Positions 17,334-27,491 of a DNA stretch of 64,000 bases are shown here, one piece after another (the first letter of the stretch is position 1; each line of letters starts with the position of its first letter). Made by a program: the position numbers and the translations under genes. Under the pieces are notes generated by a model. The model was not told the origin of the DNA, did no database searches, and saw only the letters and a program-made list of their open reading frames with translations. The stretch is from Kandleria vitulina DSM 20405 (GTDB lineage Bacteria; Bacillota_I; Bacilli_A; Erysipelotrichales; Coprobacillaceae), in contig NZ_JNKN01000005.1 of the NCBI RefSeq assembly GCF_000702065.1, positions 1 to 64,000 on the forward strand, written 5' to 3'.

Positions 17334-18740
<1,407 letters not shown>

Positions 18741-18743
18741 TTT

Positions 18744-18816
18744 TTAGCAGACTTCATTTGACAGTGCTAATTCTTTGGTGTAATATGTTTTTAGCAATTA
18801 AGAAAAGGAGTGCTAA
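18744..18816 (+). promoter_or_regulatory. htpG promoter with two CIRCE-like operators
   Basis: TTGACA (18758-18763), 17-base spacer, TAATAT (18781-18786). CIRCE copy 1: TTAGCAGAC-N9-CAGTGCTAA (18744-18770), overlapping the -35. CIRCE copy 2: TTAGCAATT-N8-GAGTGCTAA (18791-18816), over the transcription start and ribosome site; its spacer is one base short and its left arm degenerate. HrcA binding is inferred. Confidence 0.75.
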
Positions 18817-18819
18817 AAT

Positions 18820-20721
18820 ATGAGTGAAAAGAAACAGTTTAAGACAGAATCAAAACGATTATTGGATTTAATGATCAATAGCATTTACACACATAAAGAA
18901 ATTTTCTTAAGAGAATTGGTTTCCAATGCAAGTGATGCCAGCGATAAACTATATTACAAGGCTTTACAGGAAAATATTAACGGTATCTCAAGAGAAGATA
19001 TGGATATTTTCTTATCAATAGATAAAGAGAAAAGAACAATTACCATTGAAGATCATGGTATTGGTATGGATCATGATGAACTAGAAGAACGTTTAGGTAC
19101 AATCGCTAACTCTGGTTCAAATGAATTTAAGAATGCCCTTGAAAAAGGTGTAGATAATGTCGATATTATCGGACAGTTCGGGGTTGGCTTCTATTCTGCA
19201 TTCATGGTTGCAGATAAAGTAGAAGTCTTCTCAAAAAAATATGGTGAAGACAAAGCGTACGCTTGGGTAAGTGATACAAGCGATGGCTATGAAATCTTTG
19301 AATCAGGTTTAGATCATCATGGAACTAAGATTGTTCTTCATTTAAAAGATAATACTGAAGAAGAAAACTATGATGAATATTTAAGCCAGTATGAAATTGA
19401 AAGATTAATCAAGAAATATTCTGACTATATCCACTATCCAATCAAGATGGAAATGACAGTTTCTAAAAAGAAAGAAGATAGTGATGAATATGAAGATGTT
19501 ACTGAAGTAAAAGTATTGAACTCTCAGGTTCCACTTTGGAAACGTAATAAGAAAGATATTACTGAAGAAGAATACAATGATTTCTATAAATCAAAGTTTA
19601 ATGATTTTACTGATCCTCAGCGTGTTATGCATAATAGAGTAGAAGGTAATATCACATATGATTCATTGTTATTTATTCCTTCACAAGTACCAATGAACTA
19701 TTTCTCAAGTGAATATGAAAAGGGACTTCAGCTTTATTCAAGAGGTGTCTTCATTATGGATAAAGCAAAGGATCTTGTGCCAGAACATTTCCGTTTTGTA
19801 AGAGGTCTTGTTGATTCACAGGATTTAAATCTTAATATTTCAAGAGAAATGCTTCAGCATGACCGCAGCATGAAACTTATTGCGGATCGTATTGAAAAAC
19901 GTATTCAAAGAGAACTAGAAGACATGCTTAAGAAAGATCGTGAAGAGTATGTGAAGTTCTGGAAGAACTTTGGTATGCAGATTAAGTTTGGTATCTATCA
20001 TTCTTATGGCATGCTTAAAGATAAATTACAGGATTTATTGTTATTCTACAGTGCCAACAAGAAAGATTACATCACTCTTAATGAATATGTAGAAGCAATG
20101 AAAGAAGATCAGAAAGATATTTATTTTGCGAGTGGAGAAACTGTCGAAAAGATCGATATGTTGCCAGCTTGTGAAGCTGTTAAAGATAAAGGATTTGATA
20201 TTCTTTACTTAACAGATAATGTTGATGAATTCTGTCTTCAAATGTTAAGAGATTATAAAGAAAAGACATTCAAGAATGTTACACAGGGTGATTTAAATCT
20301 TGAAAGTGAAGAAGAAAAGAAAGAACTTGAACAAAAGACAACTGATCATAAAGATCTACTTGATGCAATCAAGGAAGCATTAGGTGACAAGGTTGTTGAA
20401 GTAAGATTATCTTCACGTCTAAAATCACATCCAGTCTGCTTGACTTCAAGTGAAGGTGTATCATTTGAAATGGAAAAAGTGCTTAATGCTATGCCAGAAG
20501 CACAGGGACAAAATGTCAAGGCTGGAAGAATTCTTGAAATCAACCCAAATCATGATTTATTTAATGCCTTAGTAAATGTCAATGAGAAGAATGCGGATAA
20601 AGTCAAAGACTATGCCTCTCTTCTATTTGATGAAGCCATGTTAATTGAAGGCTTTACAATTGAAGATCCAGTAGGCTTCTCAAATAAGATTACAAGTTTA
20701 ATGATTGAAGCTTCAAAATAA
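18820..20721 (+). CDS. htpG: molecular chaperone HtpG (Hsp90)
   Basis: 633-residue ATP-dependent chaperone. The N-terminal ATPase domain has NASDASDKLYYKAL, EDHGIGMDHDEL, GTIANSGS and GQFGVGFYSAFMVADKV. The middle domain carries RGVFIMDKAKDLVPE and NISREMLQHDRSM. The C-terminal dimerization region ends in VGFSNKITSLMIEASK. Length is normal. The ribosome site is inside the second CIRCE arm. Its CIRCE elements suggest HrcA control together with clpB, unlike B. subtilis htpG, which is not in the CIRCE class. Confidence 0.97.
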   Translation: MSEKKQFKTESKRLLDLMINSIYTHKEIFLRELVSNASDASDKLYYKALQENINGISREDMDIFLSIDKEKRTITIEDHGIGMDHDELEERLGTIANSGSNEFKNALEKGVDNVDIIGQFGVGFYSAFMVADKVEVFSKKYGEDKAYAWVSDTSDGYEIFESGLDHHGTKIVLHLKDNTEEENYDEYLSQYEIERLIKKYSDYIHYPIKMEMTVSKKKEDSDEYEDVTEVKVLNSQVPLWKRNKKDITEEEYNDFYKSKFNDFTDPQRVMHNRVEGNITYDSLLFIPSQVPMNYFSSEYEKGLQLYSRGVFIMDKAKDLVPEHFRFVRGLVDSQDLNLNISREMLQHDRSMKLIADRIEKRIQRELEDMLKKDREEYVKFWKNFGMQIKFGIYHSYGMLKDKLQDLLLFYSANKKDYITLNEYVEAMKEDQKDIYFASGETVEKIDMLPACEAVKDKGFDILYLTDNVDEFCLQMLRDYKEKTFKNVTQGDLNLESEEEKKELEQKTTDHKDLLDAIKEALGDKVVEVRLSSRLKSHPVCLTSSEGVSFEMEKVLNAMPEAQGQNVKAGRILEINPNHDLFNALVNVNEKNADKVKDYASLLFDEAMLIEGFTIEDPVGFSNKITSLMIEASK

Positions 20722-20724
20722 TTG

Positions 20725-20749
20725 AGTACCCTCCAAGAGGGTACTTTTC
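20725..20749 (+). terminator. htpG terminator
   Basis: Perfect 9-bp stem AGTACCCTC / GAGGGTACT, loop CAA, then TTTT. Confidence 0.85.
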
Positions 20750-20780
20750 ATTTAAACAGTGATAAACAGGTAGACAATCC

Positions 20781-20808
20781 TTGACAAGGAGTAATATAGG
20801 AGTATAAT
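20781..20808 (+). promoter_or_regulatory. promoter of lysine riboswitch operon
   Basis: TTGACA (20781-20786), 16-base spacer, TATAAT (20803-20808). Confidence 0.85.
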
Positions 20809-20828
20809 TCAAACGTATAAAATGATAA

Positions 20829-21028
20829 AGAGATAGAGGCAGCGGTGCGTCAGAGTAGGACAGGGAGGAGACATCCGATGAAATGTCTAAAAGGTAATCA
20901 TCGCCGAAAGAGCTTGGTGGTAATCAGGTCTCTTGGGGATCAAGGAAATACTTTGGTCACTCCTTCGCAAGAAGAGGCGTTATCTGCAGGTTGATATTGA
21001 GGCTATGCAATAATGCATAGCTTTTTTT
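20829..21028 (+). ncRNA. lysine riboswitch (L box) with terminator
   Basis: Conserved lysine-aptamer blocks appear in order: AGATAGAGGCAGCGGTGCG, GAGTAGGACAGGGAGGA, CGCCGAAAGAGC, CTTGGGGATCAAGG, TTTGGTCACTCC, GCGTTATCTGC. P1 can form from AGATA (20831-20835) and TATCT (20981-20985). The expression platform ends in terminator GCTATGCA-ATAA-TGCATAGC (21002-21021) and seven T. It precedes a three-gene amino-acid ABC transporter, so lysine should turn uptake off. Confidence 0.88.
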
Positions 21029-21049
21029 CTTTGTCGGAAAGGATAGTTT

Positions 21050-21868
21050 ATGAAGAAAGTTCTTATCATGTTAATGATGTCTACACTTATTTTAAGTGGA
21101 TGTACGACAACAAGAAATACAGAAGACAATTTTATTGTAGGAATGGAAGCTGCTTATCAGCCGTTTAACTGGCAGGCTATTAAAAGAGGCAGTTCCGGTG
21201 TCTATTTAGATGGAGGAGCAGGAATTGCGGATGGCTATGATGTCGTTATTGCCAGCAAGATTGCTAAAAAGATTCACCGTAAGCTAGTCATCAAGAAAAT
21301 CAGCTGGGAAGGTCTTCCTAGTGCACTTGAATCAGGAGAAATCGATGCGATTATCGCTGGAATGACAGCTAGTCCTGAACGTGAAAAAGGAATGGATTTT
21401 ACAACACCTTATTATTCATCAGAAATGGTTATGATTGTTAGAAAGAACAGCAAGCAGGCGCACTATGATAGTGTTGATCAGTTTAAAGGATCAAAGGTGA
21501 TGGGGCAGAAGAATACCAACTATGATACGATCATTGATCAGATCAAAGGGGTAAAGCATCAGACACCAAAAGCGACTTATCCTGAATTAGTTATGGCTTT
21601 AAGAACCGGTGATGCGGATGGTGTTACTGCTGAACTTCCGGTAGCTACAGGAATCTGTAAAGCCAATAAGGAATTAAGTATTGTAAAATTTAAACCAGGA
21701 AAAGGGTTTGATATTGATACAACAGTATCAATTGGATTAAAGAATAATTCAAGAAAAACGAAACTCTTTAAAGATGTACAGCGTGCATTAGATTCTATTT
21801 ATCAAGAAGAAAGAGTAAAAATTATGGAAGAAGCGGTTAATCGTGCACCGCTTTATCAGGATCAGTAG
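21050..21868 (+). CDS. amino-acid ABC transporter substrate-binding lipoprotein, probably lysine
   Basis: 272-residue family 3 solute-binding protein. Signal peptide with lipobox LILSGC (Cys18 lipidated). Binding-domain motifs: FIVGMEAAYQPFNW, DGYDVVIASKIAKK, ALESGEIDAIIAGMTASPERE, MDFTTPYYSSEMVMIV. It captures a polar or basic amino acid outside the membrane. The upstream lysine riboswitch makes lysine the best guess. A 20-residue insertion (RGSSGVYLDGGAGIAD) after the first strand is longer than usual. Confidence 0.85.
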   Translation: MKKVLIMLMMSTLILSGCTTTRNTEDNFIVGMEAAYQPFNWQAIKRGSSGVYLDGGAGIADGYDVVIASKIAKKIHRKLVIKKISWEGLPSALESGEIDAIIAGMTASPEREKGMDFTTPYYSSEMVMIVRKNSKQAHYDSVDQFKGSKVMGQKNTNYDTIIDQIKGVKHQTPKATYPELVMALRTGDADGVTAELPVATGICKANKELSIVKFKPGKGFDIDTTVSIGLKNNSRKTKLFKDVQRALDSIYQEERVKIMEEAVNRAPLYQDQ

Positions 21869-21877
21869 GAGGATATT

Positions 21878-22606
21878 ATGAGTATAGATTTTCATTTTGC
21901 TTGGCAGACTTTATTAGATGGCTGGCCATTATTTGCTTATGGTATAGCCATGACATTAGCATTTGCTTTTGTAGGAACAGCTTGTGGTTTAGTATTAGGA
22001 TTAATTATTGGAGCTATTCATTCCATGGAAATTGATCCATTGGATTCTACTTTTAAGAAGATATTAAAAAAATGTGGACATGTCTTCACATCACTTTATG
22101 TATGGATCTTTAGAGGAACACCGATGATGGTACAGGCTGTCTTCCTTTATTATTTATTAAAGCCAATTCTTAATTGGGATGGATTGACTGCTGGGATGAT
22201 CATTATTTCAATCAATACGGGTGCTTATATGGCAGAAATCATTAGAAGTGGTATTCAAGCTATTGATCCTGGTCAAAGTGAAGGAGCGAAAGCTTTAGGG
22301 ATGACCAATGCGCAGACTTTGTTTTCAATCATTTTCCCTCAGGCTATTAAGAACAGTTTCCCTTCAATTGGTAATCAGCTTATTGTTAATATCAAAGATA
22401 GCTGTATGTTAAATGCGATTGCGGTTACTGAATTGTATTTCCAGGCAACTAGTATTGCAGGAAGTACGATGAAATATACTGAAATCTATATGCTAGTGGC
22501 CATTATGTACTTGATTCTTACATCATTGGCAACAGCTATTCTTCATTTTATTGAAAAGAAAATCACTCATACCAATCAGGTGAGTGTTATGGATAATTGT
22601 GCATAG
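21878..22606 (+). CDS. amino-acid ABC transporter permease
   Basis: 242-residue HisM/GlnP-type membrane subunit with about five membrane segments. It has the conserved cytoplasmic EAA-loop region ([23 protein letters not shown]) that docks to the ATPase, and [17 protein letters not shown]. It lies 9 bases after the binding-protein gene and AGGAGG precedes its ATG. Works with the genes on either side in lysine-regulated uptake. Confidence 0.9.
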   Translation: MSIDFHFAWQTLLDGWPLFAYGIAMTLAFAFVGTACGLVLGLIIGAIHSMEIDPLDSTFKKILKKCGHVFTSLYVWIFRGTPMMVQAVFLYYLLKPILNWDGLTAGMIIISINTGAYMAEIIRSGIQAIDPGQSEGAKALGMTNAQTLFSIIFPQAIKNSFPSIGNQLIVNIKDSCMLNAIAVTELYFQATSIAGSTMKYTEIYMLVAIMYLILTSLATAILHFIEKKITHTNQVSVMDNCA

Positions 22607-22617
22607 GAGGTAGGATG

Positions 22618-23361
22618 ATGGAACATGTTATTGAAATTCAGCATTTAAAAAAATCATATGGCAACTTGGATGTTCTACATGATGTTAATCTTTCTATTGA
22701 TGAAGGACAGGTAATGACTATTATTGGATCATCAGGAAGTGGGAAATCTACTTTGTTAAGATGTATCAACCTTCTAGAGATTCCAACAGGAGGAACAATT
22801 GCTTATCGTGGAAAGAAGATTCTTGATGGAAATATGAACATCAATAGTTATCGTTCTAAGGTAGGCATGGTATTCCAGTCATTTAACTTGTTTGCCAATA
22901 AGACCGTTTTAGAAAACTGTATGATTGCTCAGATTAAGGTATTAAAGAGAAATAAGGAAGAAGCAAGACAGATTGCCTTAAAGCATCTTTCAGCAGTAGG
23001 CATGGAAAAGTTTGCTCAGGCATCGGTCACTACGCTTTCAGGTGGACAAAAACAGCGTGTTGCAATTGCGAGAAGTTTATGTATGGATCCTGATGTTCTA
23101 TTATTTGATGAACCAACATCAGCACTTGATCCAGAAATGGTAGGAGATGTATTGGAAGTCATGAATTCCCTTGCTAAAGAAGGATTGACTATGGTTGTCG
23201 TTACTCACGAAATGCAGTTCGCTAAAGAGGTCAGCGATGTCGTATGCTTTATGGACAAAGGATACGTCTGTGAAATTGGAACATCGGATCAGATTTTCAA
23301 TCATCCTAAAGAAGAGCGTACAAAACAGTTCTTAAGTCGTTATATGAATGATGCAAGCTAA
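22618..23361 (+). CDS. amino-acid ABC transporter ATP-binding protein
   Basis: 247-residue ATPase of the polar amino-acid class: Walker [10 protein letters not shown]-loop VFQSFNLF, signature [15 protein letters not shown], Walker [14 protein letters not shown]-loop VVTHEM. AGGAGG (22605-22610) favours the second of two consecutive ATGs (22618) over 22615. Last gene of the lysine-riboswitch operon. Confidence 0.94.
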   Translation: MEHVIEIQHLKKSYGNLDVLHDVNLSIDEGQVMTIIGSSGSGKSTLLRCINLLEIPTGGTIAYRGKKILDGNMNINSYRSKVGMVFQSFNLFANKTVLENCMIAQIKVLKRNKEEARQIALKHLSAVGMEKFAQASVTTLSGGQKQRVAIARSLCMDPDVLLFDEPTSALDPEMVGDVLEVMNSLAKEGLTMVVVTHEMQFAKEVSDVVCFMDKGYVCEIGTSDQIFNHPKEERTKQFLSRYMNDAS

Positions 23362-23377
23362 AAAGGCTTGCGTTTTT
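23351..23377 (+). terminator. terminator with stop codon in loop
   Basis: ATGCAAGC pairs with GCTTGCGT (one T-G pair). The seven-base loop begins with the TAA stop of the ATPase gene (23359-23361). TTTTT follows. Confidence 0.75.
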
Positions 23378-23548
23378 CTTTCGTTTTTCCATTTGTTTTG
23401 ATAGAATGCTCGAGTGTTAAAAATATAGATATATAAAATACCTTTGATATAAATATGACGAATTTATTACAAAAATAGAAAAAATTGTTTATACTTTGAC
23501 ATATTTTTGACATTATAAATGTAGAATGGATTTATAGGAGGAAAGCTT

Positions 23549-26047
23549 ATGGAGCATGTTATAGGTAAATATGGCGATTTAAAAGAAGCGTTACATCAAT
23601 ATGATATAAAAGAACTTTTAAAAAACTCTTTATTTTTTAAAGTTGATTTCACTCAGGATTATTACGAAGAAATCTTTCGTGGAAATGCCTGTGCTTATAT
23701 AGAAGAAGGATGTAAAGGGTCTTTTTATGAGGCTGTTAAGTTTCTTGAAAATAACGTTTCTAAAAATAAAGATGAACTGATGAGTCTATTGAATAATCCT
23801 AGTGATAATGTGCATAAAGAATTAGATATTGAGCTTTCTATCCAGAATAAGAAGCATATGCTTCATATTATCTCTATTGTAAGAAAGCATTATGGCTATT
23901 TCTTTATATATGATACAAAAGATCATCATACTATTGATTTAAGAAAATATGATCTTCTTACTGGCTTATATCATCGTTTCTATTATGAAACACTTATCAA
24001 TAAGCAAGAAGAAGGAACAATGATTGTCTTTGATATCGACCATTTCCGTTTGATCAATACACGCTTTGGTTTAAAAATGGGAGATGAGGTCCTTGTTGAT
24101 CTGGCTAATAAGCTTAAAAAGCAGTTTACAGATGGGCTGATCTGTCGTCATTCTGCCGATGAGTTTCTGGTCTTTATTAAAGAGACAAACAAAGAAATAA
24201 TTGAAGAAAAGATCGGTTTTATTATTGATGTTGTACAAGAATATAAAGATGTCTACTATCGTATGACAGCAGGCTATGCTTTATTAAAAGCAGGGGATGA
24301 TTTCCAGTCCCTTTATAGAAGAGCAACTGATGAGAAAGAAAAGAACAAGAAGACAAGTGATGCCTTCAAGTTAACTGAAACAATAAATAAATTTGATTTA
24401 AAAGATATCGCTGATGGTCTTCCAGGTGCATTGCTTGTCTATAAGGCAACAGGTAGAGAAGAGATTCTATTTGCCAATAAAGAACTGTTGGATATCTTTG
24501 AATGTCAGTCATTTAAAGAACTGATGGATTACACGCATGGATCATTTAAGAATCTTGTCTACGAGGATGATATTGAAGAAGTGGAACGTTTTATCTGGAA
24601 ACAGGTCAATTCTAATGAGAACAGATTTGATTATGTACGATATCGTATTATGACAAAATCAGGTAAGATCAAGAATGTTGAGGACTTTGGAAAGCTTTCT
24701 CATAATACAACATATGGTGATGTCTTCTATGTTTTCATCCATGATCTTTCTAAGAAAAGAGATATGTTAAGTGTTATTGGAAAACATGATTATTATGATG
24801 TGGATGAAGAAGGCATTGATCGTCTTACGCATTTAAGAAATTATGATTATTATCGTAATAATGCTTTGGATTTTTATGATACATTGCTTTCTCATAATGT
24901 TAATGGTGCTTTTATTTATTTGGATATTGTCAACTTTAAGCTATACAATGAAAAATTTGGTTTTATTGGTGGAGATGCATTGCTTAGAAGATTTGGTAGA
25001 ATGATGGAAGAGATCTTTAAAGAGAGTCTTATTGCTCGTATTTCTGAAGATCATTTCATCGTCCTGACTGATGAAAGCTTAGCGCATGAACGCATTAAGA
25101 CGTTACATGAACGTATTCAAAATCTTCAGCATAGTGTTTATCTTGATATTAAGGCAGGTATCTTTGTACCAGAAGTTGAACGTGTAAGTGATGCGGCACA
25201 TGCCTGTGATCAGGCGAAATTGGCTTATGATCAGATTAAACATAATTATCAGGAATATGAATGTTATTATTCTTCTCGTTTAAAAGATCATTATCATAAG
25301 AAGAAGTACATTGTCAGTCATTTTAAGGAAGCATTGAACAAAGGCTATATTAAGACATACTTACAGCCAGTGGTGAATGCAAAGAATAGGGAACTGTTTG
25401 GCTTTGAAGCTCTTTCTAGATGGTTTGATCCTAAATATGGTATGATTCCTACTGAAACATTTGTAGGTGTATTGGAAGATGCGCATTTAGTCTATGAACT
25501 AGATCTTCATACATTAGAGGAAGTCTGTCAGATTATTTCTAAAAGAAAATCCAACGGTGGGAAGATTTATCCTATTTCTGTCAATCTTTCTCGTATCGAC
25601 TTTGAAAACTTTGATCTCATTACGCATGTTGTTGATATTTTAGATCGATATCAGGTTGATAAATCAAGCATTCATGTTGAAGTGACAGAAAGCATTGCCT
25701 TTAACCGTAATGATTTCCTTAAACGTCAGGTCGATCTCTTTAGATTCCATAACTTGGAAGTATGGATGGATGACTTTGGCAGCGGTTATTCTTCATTGAA
25801 TGCTCTGCAGGAATTTGATTTCAATGTCATTAAGATGGATATGGACTTCATGAAGAATTTCTCAATCAACAGCAAATCACAGATGATTGTTGAAACAATC
25901 ATGACCATGGCTCATAGGATGGGACTTAAGACACTAGCTGAAGGTGTAGAAACAGAAGAACAGCTGAAATTCCTTCAGAATTGTGGCTGTGATCTATGTC
26001 AAGGTTATCTTTTTGGTAAGCCTGAACCTTGGGATAAATATATTTAA
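23549..26047 (+). CDS. GGDEF-PAS-GGDEF-EAL protein, probable c-di-GMP phosphodiesterase
   Basis: 832 residues, no membrane segment. N-terminal unknown region (1-130); GGDEF domain 1 (about 132-275) with SADEF (202-206) in place of GGDEF; PAS-like domain (about 285-405); GGDEF domain 2 (about 425-570) with SEDHF (499-503) at the signature; C-terminal EAL domain (about 590-832). EAL residues look intact: FEALSRW, SVNLSR, VEVTES, MDDFGSGYSSL, VIKMD, AEGVET. Prediction: hydrolyses c-di-GMP, with both cyclase domains inactive and possibly sensory. AGGAGGAAAG precedes the ATG. It is the only c-di-GMP gene here and is unlinked to a known target. Confidence 0.85.
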   Translation: MEHVIGKYGDLKEALHQYDIKELLKNSLFFKVDFTQDYYEEIFRGNACAYIEEGCKGSFYEAVKFLENNVSKNKDELMSLLNNPSDNVHKELDIELSIQNKKHMLHIISIVRKHYGYFFIYDTKDHHTIDLRKYDLLTGLYHRFYYETLINKQEEGTMIVFDIDHFRLINTRFGLKMGDEVLVDLANKLKKQFTDGLICRHSADEFLVFIKETNKEIIEEKIGFIIDVVQEYKDVYYRMTAGYALLKAGDDFQSLYRRATDEKEKNKKTSDAFKLTETINKFDLKDIADGLPGALLVYKATGREEILFANKELLDIFECQSFKELMDYTHGSFKNLVYEDDIEEVERFIWKQVNSNENRFDYVRYRIMTKSGKIKNVEDFGKLSHNTTYGDVFYVFIHDLSKKRDMLSVIGKHDYYDVDEEGIDRLTHLRNYDYYRNNALDFYDTLLSHNVNGAFIYLDIVNFKLYNEKFGFIGGDALLRRFGRMMEEIFKESLIARISEDHFIVLTDESLAHERIKTLHERIQNLQHSVYLDIKAGIFVPEVERVSDAAHACDQAKLAYDQIKHNYQEYECYYSSRLKDHYHKKKYIVSHFKEALNKGYIKTYLQPVVNAKNRELFGFEALSRWFDPKYGMIPTETFVGVLEDAHLVYELDLHTLEEVCQIISKRKSNGGKIYPISVNLSRIDFENFDLITHVVDILDRYQVDKSSIHVEVTESIAFNRNDFLKRQVDLFRFHNLEVWMDDFGSGYSSLNALQEFDFNVIKMDMDFMKNFSINSKSQMIVETIMTMAHRMGLKTLAEGVETEEQLKFLQNCGCDLCQGYLFGKPEPWDKYI

Positions 26048-26110
26048 TATAAGAAAAAGTTCTCGTTTTTTCAGACAGTATGATAGAATGGTAGTAATAG
26101 GAGTGATCAT

Positions 26111-26362
26111 ATGAAACTAATTCAAGAAATACTGTGTGTCATCGGGGGCTTTTTCTTTATTTATTTAGGAACAGTCTTCATTAGAGCACAAGATGATGTT
26201 CGTGCATTAAAAAAAGAATTACAGACAAGTCGTATGCAGTCAATCAAGAAGGTGCAGCAGCAAGTTGATGATGCCTATGCATCATTGCAGGATCTTAATC
26301 AACCCATTGCTCTTACCCATAAGTTTGCTTCTAAATTGAATTCATTCTTTAAAAAACGTTGA
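26111..26362 (+). CDS. small membrane-anchored protein of unknown function
   Basis: 83 residues: one N-terminal hydrophobic segment (about 5-24, LCVIGGFFFIYLGTVFI) followed by a charged, helical, probably coiled tail (DDVRALKKELQTSRMQSIKKV and onward) ending in basic KKR. I do not recognise a family. AGGAG precedes the ATG, and codon use matches neighbours, so it is probably real. The -35 of the following T-box promoter overlaps its stop. Confidence 0.6.
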   Translation: MKLIQEILCVIGGFFFIYLGTVFIRAQDDVRALKKELQTSRMQSIKKVQQQVDDAYASLQDLNQPIALTHKFASKLNSFFKKR

Positions 26363-26386
26363 CTTCACTTTTTGTTTATGTATACT
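26359..26386 (+). promoter_or_regulatory. promoter of T-box/ABC transporter operon
   Basis: TTGACT (26359-26364), 16-base spacer, TATACT (26381-26386). Confidence 0.75.
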
Positions 26387-26404
26387 AATATGTAATATCA
26401 TTTA

Positions 26405-26626
26405 TAAACTCGTAGACGAAGAGAGTAGTCAATAGCGATGTCTAAGCGAATCAGTGAGGGTGTGAGACTGATACAGAACTTTTGATGAAGCGTACTTTTG
26501 AGAGGTTCATCTGAATGAAGTAGGATGAAAGGTGTTCCGCCTTAAGGAATGAGTGGATATTGTAAAATATCAAGAAGAGTGGTACCGCGTTAATGACGTC
26601 TCTTGCATATGCAGGAGACGTTTTTT
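26405..26626 (+). ncRNA. T-box leader, probable arginine (CGU) specifier
   Basis: Stem I blocks: GACGAAGAGAGTAGTC, GCGAATCAGTGAGGGTGTGAG (AG bulge and distal loop region), then GATGAAG-CGT-A-CTTTTGAGAGG. Aligning with the tyrS T-box here (GATGAA-TAC-A-CTTTGGAG) puts the specifier at CGT (26491-26493), arginine. Antiterminator motif AGTGGTACCGCG follows. The terminator is ACGTCTC / GAGACGT (26596-26621) plus T run. Register is inferred; GCG (Ala) or TAC (Tyr) are alternatives. Confidence 0.85.
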
Positions 26627-26653
26627 GTTTATAAATGTGAAAGGGGATATTTA

Positions 26654-26683
26654 ATGATAAAAATGGGGATGAACCGGCGTTAA
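26654..26683 (+). CDS. 9-codon leader ORF ending Arg-Arg
   Basis: ATG ATA AAA ATG GGG ATG AAC CGG CGT TAA, peptide MIKMGMNRR, between the T-box terminator and the binding-protein gene. AAGGGG lies 8 bases upstream of the ATG. Two consecutive arginine codons before the stop would make its translation sensitive to charged tRNA-Arg. Whether it is translated is unknown, and such a short frame could be chance. Confidence 0.35.
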   Translation: MIKMGMNRR

Positions 26684-26729
26684 GAGTCGAATGAATAGAT
26701 TTTATAAATAAGGAAAGAAGGTAAAGATT

Positions 26730-27488
26730 ATGAAAAAGGTATTAAGTTTAGCATTAAGCATGCTAGTAGCATTCGCACTTGTAGGATGCTCATCACAGAG
26801 TAATGGAAAGAAAGAATTATTGATTGGAGTTTCTCCAGATTATCCTCCATATGAATCTTTAAATACAAAGAATGAAATGGAAGGCTTTGATATTGATATG
26901 ACAAAAGAGCTTATCAAGATTATGAACAAGAATGGTGGAAATTATACTTATAAATGGAAACAGATGAGTTTCGATACATTAAGAGGTGCTGTTCAGTCTA
27001 ATCAGATTGATTTAGCTATCTCAGGTTTTACTAAACATAAAGAATGGGATGTTCTTTGGTCAAATAAGTACAACAACTCTAAACAGGTTGCTTTAGTTAA
27101 AGCAGGTTCTTCTATCAAGAAAAATAGTGATTTAAATGGCAAGAAGATCGGTGCTCAGCTTGCTGCTACTGGTGAAAGTGTTGCTAATGATATTAAGAAG
27201 AAAGCTCCTTCTACTACAGTTAAGACATCTAAGGATGCTAAAGTGCTTGTAGAAATGATTAAATCAAATGGATTGGATGCTGTTATTCTTGATGAAGCAG
27301 TGGCTAAGAACTATGTAAAGAACAATAAAACATTAGAAATGGTTAATGATGAAGCGTTATTAGTTGAAGAAAACTTAATTATCGCAAACAAGAACTCAAA
27401 AGATTTAATCAAAGAAGTCAACAAAGCTGTAGATGAATTTGTTAAATCTAAGAAATATACTGAATTAAAAAGTAAATGGGGTTGCTAA
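26730..27488 (+). CDS. amino-acid ABC transporter substrate-binding lipoprotein, possibly arginine
   Basis: 252-residue family 3 solute-binding protein with signal peptide and lipobox LVGCSS (Cys20). Motifs: LLIGVSPDYPPYESL, MEGFDIDMTKELIKIM, LRGAVQSNQIDLAISGFT, and VEMIKSNGLDAVILDEAVA. Similar in style to ArtP/GlnH-type binders. The upstream T-box with a probable Arg specifier suggests arginine; this is inferred. GGAAAGAAGG precedes the ATG. First gene of a four-gene operon. Confidence 0.85.
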   Translation: MKKVLSLALSMLVAFALVGCSSQSNGKKELLIGVSPDYPPYESLNTKNEMEGFDIDMTKELIKIMNKNGGNYTYKWKQMSFDTLRGAVQSNQIDLAISGFTKHKEWDVLWSNKYNNSKQVALVKAGSSIKKNSDLNGKKIGAQLAATGESVANDIKKKAPSTTVKTSKDAKVLVEMIKSNGLDAVILDEAVAKNYVKNNKTLEMVNDEALLVEENLIIANKNSKDLIKEVNKAVDEFVKSKKYTELKSKWGC

Positions 27489-27491
27489 AAC

